From the NCBI RefSeq assembly GCF_003544855.1, contig NZ_CP032101.1, forward strand, positions 620,001 to 684,000: 64,000 bases of DNA, given 5' to 3'. Positions 1 to 9,381 of the stretch are shown piece after piece; within the stretch, counting starts at the first letter, position 1, and the number at the start of each line of letters is the position of its first letter. The translations under genes and the position numbers were made by a program. The notes below the pieces were generated by a model, which did no database searches, was not told the origin of the DNA, and was given only the letters and a program-made list of their open reading frames with translations. The stretch comes from Malaciobacter marinus. Its GTDB lineage: Bacteria > Campylobacterota > Campylobacteria > Campylobacterales > Arcobacteraceae.

Positions 1-13
1 GTAATATATCCAT
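1..13 (-). CDS. 5' end of a truncated CDS, possibly hisA
   Basis: Only four codons are visible, reading M-D-I-L and then a codon starting with C before the window ends. An AGGGAG ribosome-binding sequence lies about 12 bases upstream (near position 30). HisA proteins of this group commonly begin M-D-I-L-P, and hisH lies just upstream on the same strand, so HisA (phosphoribosylformimino-AICAR isomerase) is a reasonable guess. The assignment is inference from four residues and context. Confidence 0.35.
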
Positions 14-37
14 ATTAATTTTTTCTCCCTTTTTTAA

Positions 38-877
38 TTAAACCAAACTATCTACTGTTTCTTGTATATCTTTATATTTAAACTCAAATCCTAAATCTAA
101 TAATTTTTTAGGTACTGCATCTTGTCCATCTGTAAGTACTTTTGCACCTTCACTAAAAATCAATCTTAATGCAAACTCTGGAACTGGAAAAATTGTAGGC
201 TTTTTAAGTGCTTTACCTAAAGCTCTTGTTAGACCTAAATTTGTTGTAGGTTTTGGTGCTGTTAGGTTAAATGTTGATGTTAAGTTATTGTCAATTACAA
301 ATTTATAAGCATTTAGTAAATCATCAATATGAATAAAAGAGAAAGCTTGTTTCCCACTTCCTATTATTCCACCAAGACCAAGTTTAAAAGGAGTTAGCAT
401 TTTTGCAAAAGCTCCTCCTTTTTTACCTAATACTATACCAAATCTAAAAATCGATACATTTGTTTGAGCTTTATGTGCTTCTTCTTCCCATCTTTGACAA
501 AGTTTTGATAAAAAATCATCTGAGTATTTGCCATCTTCTGCATAAGTGTCTTTATTATCATAAATTCCAACAGCAGAAGTTGAAATAAGTAATTCAGGTT
601 TTGTTTCTACACTATTTATAGCTTCTACTAAATTTGAAGTAGTATTTATTCTACTTGAATAAAGTAGTTCCTTATACTCTTTTGTCCATCTATTTATGAT
701 ATTTGCACCTGCTAAATTTATAACTATATTGCTTGATGATACTATATTTTGAAGTTCTTGTTTATTATTTAAAACTTCTCTATTTATAGCAACTACTTTA
801 TAACCTTGTTTTTCAAAGAAGTTTCTAAGGGAAGTTCCTACAAACCCACTTGCACCTGTTATTGCTATAGTTTTCAT
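38..877 (-). CDS. TIGR01777-family NAD(P)-dependent epimerase-like protein
   Basis: A 279-residue short-chain dehydrogenase/epimerase-fold protein. The N-terminal dinucleotide-binding loop GASGFVG is at residues 8-14, and an NLAGANI segment typical of the TIGR01777 (YfcH-like) family lies near residues 53-60. The C-terminal end carries the small DUF1731-type tail (residues about 230-279). The substrate of this family is not established. The start is well placed: AAAGGAGAT lies 5-12 bases upstream of the ATG. It sits 13 bases downstream of hisH and just upstream of a possible hisA start, so it appears to be cotranscribed with histidine biosynthesis genes. I see no reason to think it works in histidine synthesis. 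Length is close to the family norm. Confidence 0.85.
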   Translation of the reverse strand: MKTIAITGASGFVGTSLRNFFEKQGYKVVAINREVLNNKQELQNIVSSSNIVINLAGANIINRWTKEYKELLYSSRINTTSNLVEAINSVETKPELLISTSAVGIYDNKDTYAEDGKYSDDFLSKLCQRWEEEAHKAQTNVSIFRFGIVLGKKGGAFAKMLTPFKLGLGGIIGSGKQAFSFIHIDDLLNAYKFVIDNNLTSTFNLTAPKPTTNLGLTRALGKALKKPTIFPVPEFALRLIFSEGAKVLTDGQDAVPKKLLDLGFEFKYKDIQETVDSLV

Positions 878-890
878 AATATCTCCTTTA

Positions 891-1502
891 TTATAATTTT
901 ATATTTATAAAGTTTTCAAGAATTTTTAATCCATTATCATGAGATTTTTCAGGGTGAGGCTGAAAACCAAAGATATTATCTTTATTAACAGCACTTGCAA
1001 ACTCATATCCATAAGTTGTCTTACCTATGATATTTTCTTCACTTGTAACTGCATGATAAGAGTGTACAAAGTAAAGATAAGGGTTTTTTAAACCTTCAAA
1101 AAGTTTGTGTTGCTTATTTTCAATAGTGTTCCATCCCATATGTGGGATTTTGAAATCTTCATGCATTTTAGATTTGTCAAATTTTTCAATTTTTCCTTTG
1201 ATTAACCCTAAACCCTCAGTGTGTCCAAACTCTTGTGAACTTTCAAAAAGTAGTTGCATCCCAAGACAAATTCCAATCATTGGTTTTCCACTTTTTGCAA
1301 ACTCCATTACAGCCTCTTTCATGCCAGTTGAGTTTAGATGTTCCATAGCATCACCATAAGCACCTACTCCTGGCAAGATGATTCTACTAAAGTTTTTTAA
1401 CTTTTCTGGGTCTTTTATAATCGATGCTTTAGTATCCAAAAGATGGCAAGCATTATATACACTTGCAAGATTTCCCATATTATAATCAATAATTCCTATC
1501 AC
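891..1502 (-). CDS. hisH: imidazole glycerol phosphate synthase, glutaminase subunit HisH
   Basis: A class I glutamine amidotransferase that supplies ammonia to HisF for the fifth step of histidine biosynthesis in the cytoplasm. The nucleophile motif GICLGMQLLF places the catalytic Cys at residue 79, the oxyanion segment PGVGAYG is near residues 44-50, and the His-Glu pair is in FQPHPEKS near the C-terminus. Length (203 aa) is normal for HisH. The start is GTG, supported by GAGGGCG about 6 bases upstream; no ATG fits the conserved N-terminus (IGIIDYNMGN). HisF is not in the window. The gene downstream is a TIGR01777 epimerase, followed by a possible hisA. Confidence 0.96.
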   Translation of the reverse strand: MIGIIDYNMGNLASVYNACHLLDTKASIIKDPEKLKNFSRIILPGVGAYGDAMEHLNSTGMKEAVMEFAKSGKPMIGICLGMQLLFESSQEFGHTEGLGLIKGKIEKFDKSKMHEDFKIPHMGWNTIENKQHKLFEGLKNPYLYFVHSYHAVTSEENIIGKTTYGYEFASAVNKDNIFGFQPHPEKSHDNGLKILENFINIKL

Positions 1503-1532
1503 AATTTCGCCCTCTAAATAAAATAAATTATA

Positions 1533-2105
1533 CTAAATTTTTGCATCAGCTAGGGTTAAAGAAAAGATAACTTGATTATTTTTTTTCTTTAAAACTTTTT
1601 TCGCTTCTAATATTGTAGCACCTGTTGTGATTAAATCATCACATATAATTGTTGTTTGATTATATAAATTTGATAGTTTGAAATTCCTTGGATTATCTTG
1701 TCTATATTTTAAATTTTTTCCTGCATATTTTACTTTATTTGTTGCTTTTAAACAGTTTGTTTTTGCTTGTATATATTTTGATTGTAGATGTTTAGTTAGT
1801 ATTGCAGTATGTGAAAACTCATGTCTTGTATGATCATCAATTGGTATTGCATAAACTTTATATTTAAAATCAAAATTTTGTGCAAACTTTTTAAAAGATA
1901 AATTTGCTAATATATTATAAATTCTATCTCCATAAAAGTAGTATTTAGAGTTTAATAAATCTTCTATATCACTTAGAGCATAAAATGAGTAATTAAAAAA
2001 ATTCTTATCAATTTCTCTTTTATGAAAAGATGGTTCAAGATATTTTTCTTGGCAACTTTTACAAATAATAAGAAAAGATAATTTTTCACATGATATACAT
2101 CTCAT
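1533..2105 (-). CDS. ComF-family phosphoribosyltransferase-like protein
   Basis: A 190-residue ComF-type protein. The N-terminus has a zinc-ribbon-like arrangement (CISC at residues 3-6, CKSC at about 15-18), and the C-terminal half has the PRPP-binding motif CDDLITTGAT near residues 155-164. ComF homologues are linked to DNA uptake in naturally transformable bacteria, but the biochemical activity is not settled and the role here is inferred from family only. The upstream ribosome-binding site is weak. It ends 31 bases before hisH and could be the first gene of the same transcript. Divergent to yceI. Confidence 0.82.
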   Translation of the reverse strand: MRCISCEKLSFLIICKSCQEKYLEPSFHKREIDKNFFNYSFYALSDIEDLLNSKYYFYGDRIYNILANLSFKKFAQNFDFKYKVYAIPIDDHTRHEFSHTAILTKHLQSKYIQAKTNCLKATNKVKYAGKNLKYRQDNPRNFKLSNLYNQTTIICDDLITTGATILEAKKVLKKKNNQVIFSLTLADAKI

Positions 2106-2202
2106 ATAAAATAATACTATAAATTATTTAAAATAATATTTAATTTATAATTATTATCTTAAATAAATATTAGATTTTATATGATAAATGAAAGGAGTTG
2201 TT

Positions 2203-2754
2203 ATGAAAATAAAATTACTAATTGGTATCTTTTTCTTATTTGCATTTGTATCTTTAAATGCATATGAGTTAAATGGTGACTTAAAAGTGCAATGGACAGG
2301 ATATAAAACAGAAAAGAAAGTTGGTGTATCTGGAACATTTAAAGATGTTAATTTACAGATAAAAAAAAGTGATAATTTTACTAAGTTTTTAAAAAGTGCA
2401 AAAGTAAAAATTGACTCTTTAAGTTTAGAATCTGGTTTGGAAGTTAGAAATAAAAGTATGGTAAATACGCTTTTTTCTTTAAAAAGTTCAGAAAAAATTC
2501 TTGCTTTTATTTCAGATGTTAATACAAATACTAAAAGTTTAACATTGAAATTAACTATGAATGAAGTAACAAAAACTGTTCCTATGAAATATGAAATAAA
2601 AGATAAAAAAGTTATAGCAAGTGGTGTGATTGATATTTTAGATTATAGTATGAGTGAATCTTTTGCAAAATTTGCTAAAGAGTGTTTTGATTTGCATAAG
2701 GGTAAAAGTTTTTCAGAAGTTACTATTGCTTTTGAGTTACCTTTTAAAAAGTAA
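2203..2754 (+). CDS. periplasmic YceI-family protein
   Basis: A secreted lipocalin-like protein of the YceI family. A signal peptide is clear: MKIKLLIGIFFLF... with a probable cleavage after LNA near residue 17, so the mature protein starts YELNGDLKVQW. The family folds as a beta-barrel that binds isoprenoid or long-chain lipids in characterised members; the ligand here is unknown. I chose the ATG at 2203 because AAAGGAG lies 6-12 bases before it; the in-frame ATG at 2188 lies upstream of that ribosome-binding site. A short hairpin follows the stop, so it is probably a single-gene unit. Confidence 0.85.
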   Translation: MKIKLLIGIFFLFAFVSLNAYELNGDLKVQWTGYKTEKKVGVSGTFKDVNLQIKKSDNFTKFLKSAKVKIDSLSLESGLEVRNKSMVNTLFSLKSSEKILAFISDVNTNTKSLTLKLTMNEVTKTVPMKYEIKDKKVIASGVIDILDYSMSESFAKFAKECFDLHKGKSFSEVTIAFELPFKK

Positions 2755-2759
2755 TATTT

Positions 2760-2789
2760 ATAACAAGTAGTACTTTTGCTACTTGTTAT
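2760..2789 (+). terminator. hairpin after yceI
   Basis: Perfect 11-bp inverted repeat (ATAACAAGTAG / CTACTTGTTAT) with an 8-base loop, six bases after the yceI stop. The U-tract is short (TT then GAAG), so it is a plausible but weak rho-independent terminator. Confidence 0.55.
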
Positions 2790-2877
2790 TTGAAGTACAA
2801 ATTAAACTCAATAATTTCAATAAAAGCTTCTTATAATATAATTAGTTTGTAAAAAGATATTAAATGAGGTGTTTAGT

Positions 2878-4095
2878 ATGTATGTAATAAAGTTATTTAT
2901 TTTTTTACAATTTTTATATGTATACTCTTATGGAATACAATTTGATTATATTAAACTTGAAAATATTGATAAAAATAATGCACTCTTAAAAGTAGAGAAA
3001 AAAAATAAACTTTACGAATATGTAATAGAATATAAATTAGAAAAAAATGGTTATCTTAATGATAATAAATTAAATACAAATTTTTATGATACAAGTTTTT
3101 ACGATTTAAATAATGAAGATAAACAAAGTGTAACTTTTGCAAATAGTTTATATATAAATGATAATATTTGGTTAGATTTAAATTTTAATTATGAAGACTC
3201 ATTAAAAAAAAGTATAGATAATTCAATAGGACTTTTTTCTGAAAATAAAATCTATAAGCAACAATCTTTAGCAAAGTTATATTTTAAACATAATTCTATA
3301 ATGACTAGTAAACTTAGCTTTGAAAGTATAAATTCAAATTTAAATTCAAACATAAATATAGATACAAATGGGTATAGAAATCTTATTTTAAAAGATAAAA
3401 ATAAAGTTAGCTTTGATACAAATTTAGGTTTTGATTCAATTGATGTTTATACTAAAATTTATCAAATAAATGATAATTATAATAAATTTTATAAAGATAT
3501 TGATTCTGATTATATAAAAAATAAGAACAACATATCAAGAGGAATAGAATTAACATTTGAAAAAGATTTTTTTGAATCATATTTGATTAGTAGTACATTA
3601 TTTAGAGAAAATAATTATTATGACTATATTTATAGAAAAAGTGATTCAAATAAAAAAGAAAAAATTGATAGTGAATCTCAAGGGATAAAAATCTCTATAA
3701 TTAAAAGTTTTTATGATAATCTAAAATTAGCAATGTTAGCAATAATAAGCCACAATAAGATAAAAAATAGTAATAGAAAAGATTTGATTGGTAATAAGTT
3801 AAAAGATAAAGCAGAAAAACAATTAAACATGAATCTAGAATATAAAATAAAAAAGATTAAGTTATTTAGTAGATTAACTCATATGTCAAGTCGGTATGCA
3901 AATGAAAATAATAGTAAAAAACTAGATGTTTATACTATTGCTTCCATAGGAAGTTCTTATTATACAAAAGTAAAAGATAAAGATATAAAATTTAATTTTG
4001 ATATAAAAAATATATTTAATAAAAAGTATTTTATTGATTCAGATACACATGGAGAGTCAAGAAGTTATTTTTTTAATATGATTATGAAATTTTAA
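2878..4095 (+). CDS. orphan outer-membrane beta-barrel, TonB-receptor-like C-terminus
   Basis: A 405-residue secreted protein with a short hydrophobic signal sequence (about residues 1-18, ending near YSYG). The rest alternates polar and hydrophobic residues in many short strands rich in Asn, Lys, Asp, Ser and Tyr. The last 35 residues contain KNIFNKKYFIDSD and end in Phe, as at the end of TonB-dependent receptors (the usual form is NLFDKKY). I see no plug domain and no TonB box, and the length is roughly half to two thirds of a normal receptor. It is either a plug-less relative or a truncated receptor that still has an intact reading frame. GAGGTG lies 6 bases before the chosen ATG. No transport partner is nearby. 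Confidence 0.55.
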   Translation: MYVIKLFIFLQFLYVYSYGIQFDYIKLENIDKNNALLKVEKKNKLYEYVIEYKLEKNGYLNDNKLNTNFYDTSFYDLNNEDKQSVTFANSLYINDNIWLDLNFNYEDSLKKSIDNSIGLFSENKIYKQQSLAKLYFKHNSIMTSKLSFESINSNLNSNINIDTNGYRNLILKDKNKVSFDTNLGFDSIDVYTKIYQINDNYNKFYKDIDSDYIKNKNNISRGIELTFEKDFFESYLISSTLFRENNYYDYIYRKSDSNKKEKIDSESQGIKISIIKSFYDNLKLAMLAIISHNKIKNSNRKDLIGNKLKDKAEKQLNMNLEYKIKKIKLFSRLTHMSSRYANENNSKKLDVYTIASIGSSYYTKVKDKDIKFNFDIKNIFNKKYFIDSDTHGESRSYFFNMIMKF

Positions 4096-4105
4096 AAACA
4101 AGTTC

Positions 4106-4155
4106 CAAGATTTAAATTTATATATTAATTACTTATATACAAATATTAAATCTTG
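4106..4155. terminator. inverted repeat between convergent genes
   Basis: A 10-bp inverted repeat (CAAGATTTAA / TTAAATCTTG) with a 30-base AT-rich loop lies in the 72-base gap between the 3' ends of the barrel gene and lepA. Position suggests a shared terminator; the long loop makes this weak. Confidence 0.35.
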
Positions 4156-4167
4156 AATTTACAAAAT

Positions 4168-5955
4168 TTAGATTTTAAGAACAGCCATAAAAGCTTCTTG
4201 AGGTACATTAACCTTACCAATAGCTTTCATTCTTTTCTTACCAGCTTTTTGCTTTTCTAAAAGTTTTCTTTTTCTTGTAATATCACCACCATAACATTTT
4301 GCAGTAACATTTTTTCCCATTGATTTTACAGTCTCTCTTGCAATAATTGTTGTTCCTATACTTGCTTGAACAGCAACTTCAAATAATTGTCTTGGAATTA
4401 ACTCTTTTAATGCTTTAATAAACTCTCTTCCTCTGGCTACTGCTTTATCTTCTGGTACAATAATAGAAAGTGCATCTACGATATCTCCTGCAACTCTTAC
4501 ATCAAGTTTTTTAAGATCACCTGGTCTAAAACCTATTGGTTCATAATCAAAAGAAGCATAACCTTTTGAAGTAGATTTTAATTTATCATAAAAATCCATT
4601 ACTATTTCATTCATAGGAATATCATATTCAAGTAAAACTCTTTTACCTAAATAATCCATTTTTACTTGAATTCCTCTTTTTTCATTTACTAGTTTTATTA
4701 CATTTCCTAAAAACTCATCAGGTACTAATATTGTTGCTTTTACATATGGTTCATAAATTGTTTCTATATAGTTTGGTTCTGGTAATTCTGATGGATTTTG
4801 AATTTCAATTCTCTCTCCATCTTTTTTCTCAATTTGATATACAACAGTTGGTGCAGTTGCGATTAAATCAAGATTGAATTCTCTCTCAAGTCTTTCTTTT
4901 ATTACTTCCATATGAAGCATTCCTAAAAATCCTGTTCTAAAACCACTTCCTAAAGCAGCTGAACTTTCAGGTTCAAATGAAATAGAAGAGTCATTTAATT
5001 GTAATTTAATAAGGGCTTCTCTTAAATCTTCAAACTTATCAGTTTCAATTGGATAAAGTCCTGCAAAAACAAATGGTTTAACAGGCTCAAATCCAGCAAT
5101 TGGCTTTAATGTTGGATTTTTAGCATCTGTCATTGTATCACCAACTGCAATTCCATCAAGAGTTTTAAGTCCAAGAACTACAATACCAATTTCACCTGTT
5201 TGTATTTCATTTGTTTTTTCTCTTTTTATTGGGTGAGGGTACATTAAATCAAGTACTGGATGTTCAACTTTTGTGTTCATCATCTTTAATACTTGACCTT
5301 TTTTAATACTTCCATCATAAACTCTTACAAGAGCTAGTGCACCAAGATAATTATCAAACCAAGAATCATAAATAAGTGCTTTAGTAGAAGCCTTTTCATC
5401 TCCATTTGGTGCAGGAACTCTTTCAACAATAGAATCAATTAACTCTTTTACTCCAAGACCTGTTTTTGCACTAATTAAATTATGCTCTGTACAATCTAAA
5501 CCAATAGCTTCTTCTGTTTCTTCTAATACTCTATCAGGATCAGCTGAGGGTAAATCTATTTTGTTTACAACTGGAAGTAATTCTAAGTCATTATCAAGTG
5601 CAATATAAACATTTGCAATTGTTTGTGCTTCAACTCCTTGAGTTGAATCAACAATTAATAAAGCTCCCTCAGAAGAGGCTAAACTTCTACTAACTTCATA
5701 TGAAAAATCAACATGCCCTGGAGTATCAATAAGATTTAGTACATATACTTCATTGTCTTTTACATACTTTAATCTAACACTTTGAGCTTTAATAGTAATA
5801 CCACGTTCTTGTTCTATATCCATAGTGTCCATCATTTGAGCTGACAATTCTCTATTTGTAACAGCTCCACACTCTTGGATTATTCTATCAGCAAGTGTTG
5901 ATTTTCCATGATCAATATGTGCAATAATACTAAAATTTCTAATGTTTTTTTGCAA
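4168..5955 (-). CDS. lepA: elongation factor 4 (LepA)
   Basis: A 595-residue translational GTPase that remodels stalled or mis-translocated ribosomes. G-motifs are all present: AHIDHGKST (G1, near residue 12), DTPGH (G3, near 77), NKID (G4, near 131) and SAKTG (G5). The C-terminus has the LepA-specific tail with the [16 protein letters not shown] basic stretch near residues 560-575. Length is typical. The start codon is TTG, with AGGA about 10 bases upstream; no in-frame ATG gives the conserved N-terminus [10 protein letters not shown]. It stands alone, convergent with the barrel gene and 113 bases downstream of the OmpA-family gene. Confidence 0.97.
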   Translation of the reverse strand: MQKNIRNFSIIAHIDHGKSTLADRIIQECGAVTNRELSAQMMDTMDIEQERGITIKAQSVRLKYVKDNEVYVLNLIDTPGHVDFSYEVSRSLASSEGALLIVDSTQGVEAQTIANVYIALDNDLELLPVVNKIDLPSADPDRVLEETEEAIGLDCTEHNLISAKTGLGVKELIDSIVERVPAPNGDEKASTKALIYDSWFDNYLGALALVRVYDGSIKKGQVLKMMNTKVEHPVLDLMYPHPIKREKTNEIQTGEIGIVVLGLKTLDGIAVGDTMTDAKNPTLKPIAGFEPVKPFVFAGLYPIETDKFEDLREALIKLQLNDSSISFEPESSAALGSGFRTGFLGMLHMEVIKERLEREFNLDLIATAPTVVYQIEKKDGERIEIQNPSELPEPNYIETIYEPYVKATILVPDEFLGNVIKLVNEKRGIQVKMDYLGKRVLLEYDIPMNEIVMDFYDKLKSTSKGYASFDYEPIGFRPGDLKKLDVRVAGDIVDALSIIVPEDKAVARGREFIKALKELIPRQLFEVAVQASIGTTIIARETVKSMGKNVTAKCYGGDITRKRKLLEKQKAGKKRMKAIGKVNVPQEAFMAVLKI

Positions 5956-6032
5956 AGTAGTATCCTATTTTATTATATTTTACGCGATTATATCTAAAAT
6001 AATGTTATGTAGTTATTAAGTTATTGTAGTTA

Positions 6033-6060
6033 TTAAAAGATAGGAGAACCTATCTTTTAA
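6033..6060 (-). terminator. terminator after the OmpA-family gene
   Basis: Perfect 12-bp stem TTAAAAGATAGG / CCTATCTTTTAA with a 4-base loop, located just past the stop of the minus-strand OmpA gene. The T-rich arm gives a U-tract in either direction. Confidence 0.75.
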
Positions 6061-6068
6061 TTATGTTT

Positions 6069-7100
6069 TTATTTTACGATTGTAGCTTCAACTCTTCTGT
6101 TTTTAGCTCTACCTTCTTTTGTTGCATTAGTTGCAAGAGGTTTAGACTCTCCATATCCATGCCATTTTAATCTTTTTGCATCAATATTATATGCTTTTAA
6201 TGCATTAACTGTAGAAGCTGCTCTTCTTTCAGATAATTTTTGGTTATATTTTTCTGTACCAATTGAATCTGTATGTGCTTCAATTTTTGCTTTTGTTGAT
6301 GGGAATGATTTCATAAATTCTGCAAATTTTTTAATTTTTGACTCATATGAATTGTTGATTTTTGCACTATCAAAAGCAAAGTTAATATTTAAATCTGTTT
6401 TTAAAGAACAACCTTTTTCATCTACAAAATCACCTTTTGGTGTATTTGCACATTGATCTTTTGAATCAATTACTCCGTCATTATCACTATCTAGTTCTAC
6501 TTTTTTAGCTTGAACTTCTTTTTTAGGTTCAGGTTTAACTTCTTGTTTTACAGGTTCATGTTTTGTTACATTTGTAGCTTTTTTTCCAAAAGGAATTGCT
6601 AAACCAAAAGTATAAAGTAAGCTATTGTCTCCATGATCAGTTTCAATCATATGTCTTACATCTGTTTTAAATATTAAATCATCACTGATGTTATATCTTA
6701 AACCTACACCATAGTTTCCAAAAAATCCTGTTTCGTTTTTATATGCTTCATGACCAAAAACTTCAACACCCGCACCTATTAAAGTATATAGTGAAGTATT
6801 AGTTGTAAGATCATAATTTTTGATTACATTTGTAAAGATTCTTGAAATCGAAGTATCTCCACCTTTATCATAATCAACATCACCTAAACTTCTTAAAAAA
6901 CCTAGTTCTATTTGATCAAACATGCTTTCTTCAAGATTAAATCCTAAACTTAATCCACCAACCCCATAGTGATCATCAAGAGTAGTATTACCCTCTGTTA
7001 CAACACCACCAACTAATGGAGTTACTTCATATTTGTAAGAACTATCTGCTGCAAACATTAAGCTTGCACATAATACTGTTGATAATAGTACTTTCTTCAT
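6069..7100 (-). CDS. OmpA-family outer-membrane protein
   Basis: A 343-residue porin-like protein. Order: signal peptide (MKKVLLSTVLCASLMFAA), an N-terminal beta-barrel of about 170 residues, a Pro/Lys-rich linker near 185-205, a calcium-binding thrombospondin type-3 style repeat (DSDNDGVIDSKDQCANTPKG), and a C-terminal OmpA peptidoglycan-binding domain with AHTDSIGTEKYNQKLSERRA. The last domain anchors the outer membrane to the cell wall through diaminopimelate. I start at the ATG at 7100, which has AAGGAT 5-10 bases upstream and opens directly into the signal peptide; an upstream in-frame ATG at 7154 would add 18 residues without a ribosome-binding site. Monocistronic, with a strong terminator. 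Confidence 0.93.
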   Translation of the reverse strand: MKKVLLSTVLCASLMFAADSSYKYEVTPLVGGVVTEGNTTLDDHYGVGGLSLGFNLEESMFDQIELGFLRSLGDVDYDKGGDTSISRIFTNVIKNYDLTTNTSLYTLIGAGVEVFGHEAYKNETGFFGNYGVGLRYNISDDLIFKTDVRHMIETDHGDNSLLYTFGLAIPFGKKATNVTKHEPVKQEVKPEPKKEVQAKKVELDSDNDGVIDSKDQCANTPKGDFVDEKGCSLKTDLNINFAFDSAKINNSYESKIKKFAEFMKSFPSTKAKIEAHTDSIGTEKYNQKLSERRAASTVNALKAYNIDAKRLKWHGYGESKPLATNATKEGRAKNRRVEATIVK

Positions 7101-7177
7101 AATTATCCTTGTTTTATTGTTTTTTATATTATAATAGCTAAAACTTAATGACAAAGCATTTAATTGTTCATATTAAC

Positions 7178-8110
7178 TTAATATTTAAAAATTGAATTAA
7201 CAGATTCATTATTATGAATTCTTTTTATTGTTTCTCCAATTATCTCTGATGCAGTTAAAACTGTAATTTTATCTGACTTTTGTTTTGGAGGGATTGTATC
7301 TGAGACTACTAATTCATCTAAAACACCATTTTCAATTCTTTCATATGCTGGACCACTTAATACTCCATGTGTACAGCAAGCCATAACTGATGTTGCACCT
7401 CTTTTTTTAAGTGCCTCTGCTGCTTTAACTAATGTCCCAGCTGTATCAACCATGTCATCAACTAAAATTACATCTTTGCCATTTACATCACCAATAATAT
7501 TCATAACTTCCGCAACATTGGCTTGTTCTCTTTTTTTATCTACAATTACTAAGTCATAGTCAAGTTTATTTGCATAACTTCTAGCTCTAGCAACACCACC
7601 AATATCTGGACTTGCAATAATTGGATTAGCTAATTTTTTAGATCTAATATAATCTACAAACATAATTGAACCAAATAAGTTGTCAACTGGAACATTAAAA
7701 AAACCTTGAATTTGTGCAGCATGTAAATCAATAGTAATTACTCTGTGTATTCCAGCTTTTTCTAATAAATCAGCAACTAACTTTGCAGAAATAGGAACTC
7801 TTGGAGCAGCTTTTCTATCTTGTCTTGCATAGCCATAGTATGGTATTACAGCTGAAATTGATTTTGCACTAGATCTTTTTAATGCATCAATCATAATTAA
7901 TAATTCCATTAAGTTATCATTTGCAGGAGCACTTGTTGGTTGAATTATAAACACATCTTGCCCTCTTACACTTTCTGTAACTTGAACAGAAATTTCTCCA
8001 TCGCTAAATTTATTTAATTTAGCTTCGCCAATTGGTTCTTTTAAATATTCTCCAACTTTCTTGGCAAAATCAGGATTAGCTGAGCCACTAAAAAGTTTAA
8101 AACATGACAT
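7178..8110 (-). CDS. prs: ribose-phosphate pyrophosphokinase
   Basis: Makes PRPP from ribose 5-phosphate and ATP for purine, pyrimidine, histidine and NAD synthesis. A 310-residue class I enzyme with the flexible-loop and metal region DLHAAQIQGFF (near 128-138), the regulatory-flexible-loop segment YARQDRK (near 93-99) and the PRPP-binding motif DDMVDTAGT (near 218-226). Length matches the family. The ATG is preceded by AAGG at about 10 bases. Upstream lies a gap of about 190 bases, so it probably has its own promoter. Confidence 0.97.
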   Translation of the reverse strand: MSCFKLFSGSANPDFAKKVGEYLKEPIGEAKLNKFSDGEISVQVTESVRGQDVFIIQPTSAPANDNLMELLIMIDALKRSSAKSISAVIPYYGYARQDRKAAPRVPISAKLVADLLEKAGIHRVITIDLHAAQIQGFFNVPVDNLFGSIMFVDYIRSKKLANPIIASPDIGGVARARSYANKLDYDLVIVDKKREQANVAEVMNIIGDVNGKDVILVDDMVDTAGTLVKAAEALKKRGATSVMACCTHGVLSGPAYERIENGVLDELVVSDTIPPKQKSDKITVLTASEIIGETIKRIHNNESVNSIFKY

Positions 8111-8266
8111 TATTTTTTTCCTTGTGTTGAGTATTTGTTTATTGCGATTTTATCTAAATACTTCTTACATTGAATTTATATGTATAAATAAAAAAAAATT
8201 ACTTATTGGAATTTTGAGATTAATGTCTTATTTTAAACTATTTTGTAGTTATTTTAAGTATAAATC

Positions 8267-8290
8267 CAAAAGAGGGTAATTTCTCTTTTG
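8267..8290 (-). terminator. hairpin downstream of the first mnmA
   Basis: An 8-bp inverted repeat CAAAAGAG / CTCTTTTG with an 8-base loop, 13 bases past the stop of the minus-strand mnmA. Short stem; moderate support. Confidence 0.5.
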
Positions 8291-8302
8291 AATTTTAGTT
8301 TA

Positions 8303-9337
8303 TTATTTAAAAGTGTTTGTAATCCAAGCACTACCAATAACTTTTTCATCTATGTAAAATACTGCTAATTGACCAGCTGCAACTCCAAATGCTGATTTTT
8401 TAAGCTTAATACTTGCCTTGTCATTTTTAATACTTACTTCACAAGGAAGTAAGTTACTTCTATATCTTAATTTAACAGTACATTTAAAGTTTGTATCTTC
8501 AATATACATATTTAAATTATTTGCTTCAACTATATTTATTTCTAGTGATTCTTTTTTCCCAACAATAATAGTATTATCTTTTGGATTTAAAGATTTTACA
8601 AAATGTGGTTCATGGGCACCATGAACAGTAAAACCTCTTCTTTTTCCAATGGTATAGTGCATATAACCTTTATGTGTTCCTACTTCATTTCCCTCTTCAT
8701 CAAAAACAACACCTGGTTGATCTATATTTGCGTGTTTTTTAATAACATCAGTATAAACAGTATCAACAAAACAAATTTCTTGAGATTCATTTTTTTCTGT
8801 AATTCTTTTATACGAATCACCTAATTTTGAACCAAATTTTACAATGTCTTCTTTTTTATATGTACTCATTGGAAACATCATAAAAGGTAATGCTTCTTTT
8901 TCAACTTGTGAAAGGAAATAGCTTTGATCTTTTGTTTTATCATCAGCTTCATAAATAAATTCACCATCTGTTTTTGCATAATGCCCTGTTGCTAAATATG
9001 AAGCTTTGTGTTCTTTCGCAAAATCTAACATTTTTCCAAATTTGATTTGTCTATTGCATTTAACACATGGATTAGGTGTTGTGCCTTCTAAATATGAATT
9101 TACAAAATAGTCATAAACTTCTTTTGTAAAATCTTCAGCAATATCTAATATATGATATTTAATACCAAGAAATTTTGCAACATTTTCTATATCTTTGATA
9201 TTTGATTCATGATATCCATCTGTTCTATTATGAAGTTTTAGATAAACACCTTCTACTTCATATCCCTCTTTTTGTAGCATATAAGCAGTAACTGATGAAT
9301 CAATTCCTCCACTCATTCCAACCATTACTTTTTCCAT
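8303..9337 (-). CDS. mnmA: tRNA-specific 2-thiouridylase MnmA (copy 1)
   Basis: Thiolates U34 of tRNA-Lys, -Glu and -Gln using ATP and a relayed sulfur. A 344-residue protein with the P-loop-like GMSGGIDSS near residue 7, the first catalytic Cys in NPCVKCNRQIKF near 98, and the second in SQEICFVD near 193. The shape (VYLKLHNRTDG after the first strand) differs clearly from copy 2 about 250 bases away. Ribosome-binding site AAAGGTAAG precedes the ATG. The gap upstream holds a decayed folK fragment. The two copies are divergent paralogues or xenologues, not a recent duplication. Confidence 0.95.
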   Translation of the reverse strand: MEKVMVGMSGGIDSSVTAYMLQKEGYEVEGVYLKLHNRTDGYHESNIKDIENVAKFLGIKYHILDIAEDFTKEVYDYFVNSYLEGTTPNPCVKCNRQIKFGKMLDFAKEHKASYLATGHYAKTDGEFIYEADDKTKDQSYFLSQVEKEALPFMMFPMSTYKKEDIVKFGSKLGDSYKRITEKNESQEICFVDTVYTDVIKKHANIDQPGVVFDEEGNEVGTHKGYMHYTIGKRRGFTVHGAHEPHFVKSLNPKDNTIIVGKKESLEINIVEANNLNMYIEDTNFKCTVKLRYRSNLLPCEVSIKNDKASIKLKKSAFGVAAGQLAVFYIDEKVIGSAWITNTFK

Positions 9338-9381
9338 ATCTTACCTTTAAAAGTCTCTTTTTTAGAAACTATAGATTTAAT

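Noticed and set aside
8061-8279. 72-codon plus-strand frame opposite the prs start
   Set aside because: It overlaps the conserved start of prs antisense, has no ribosome-binding site and no recognisable motif.
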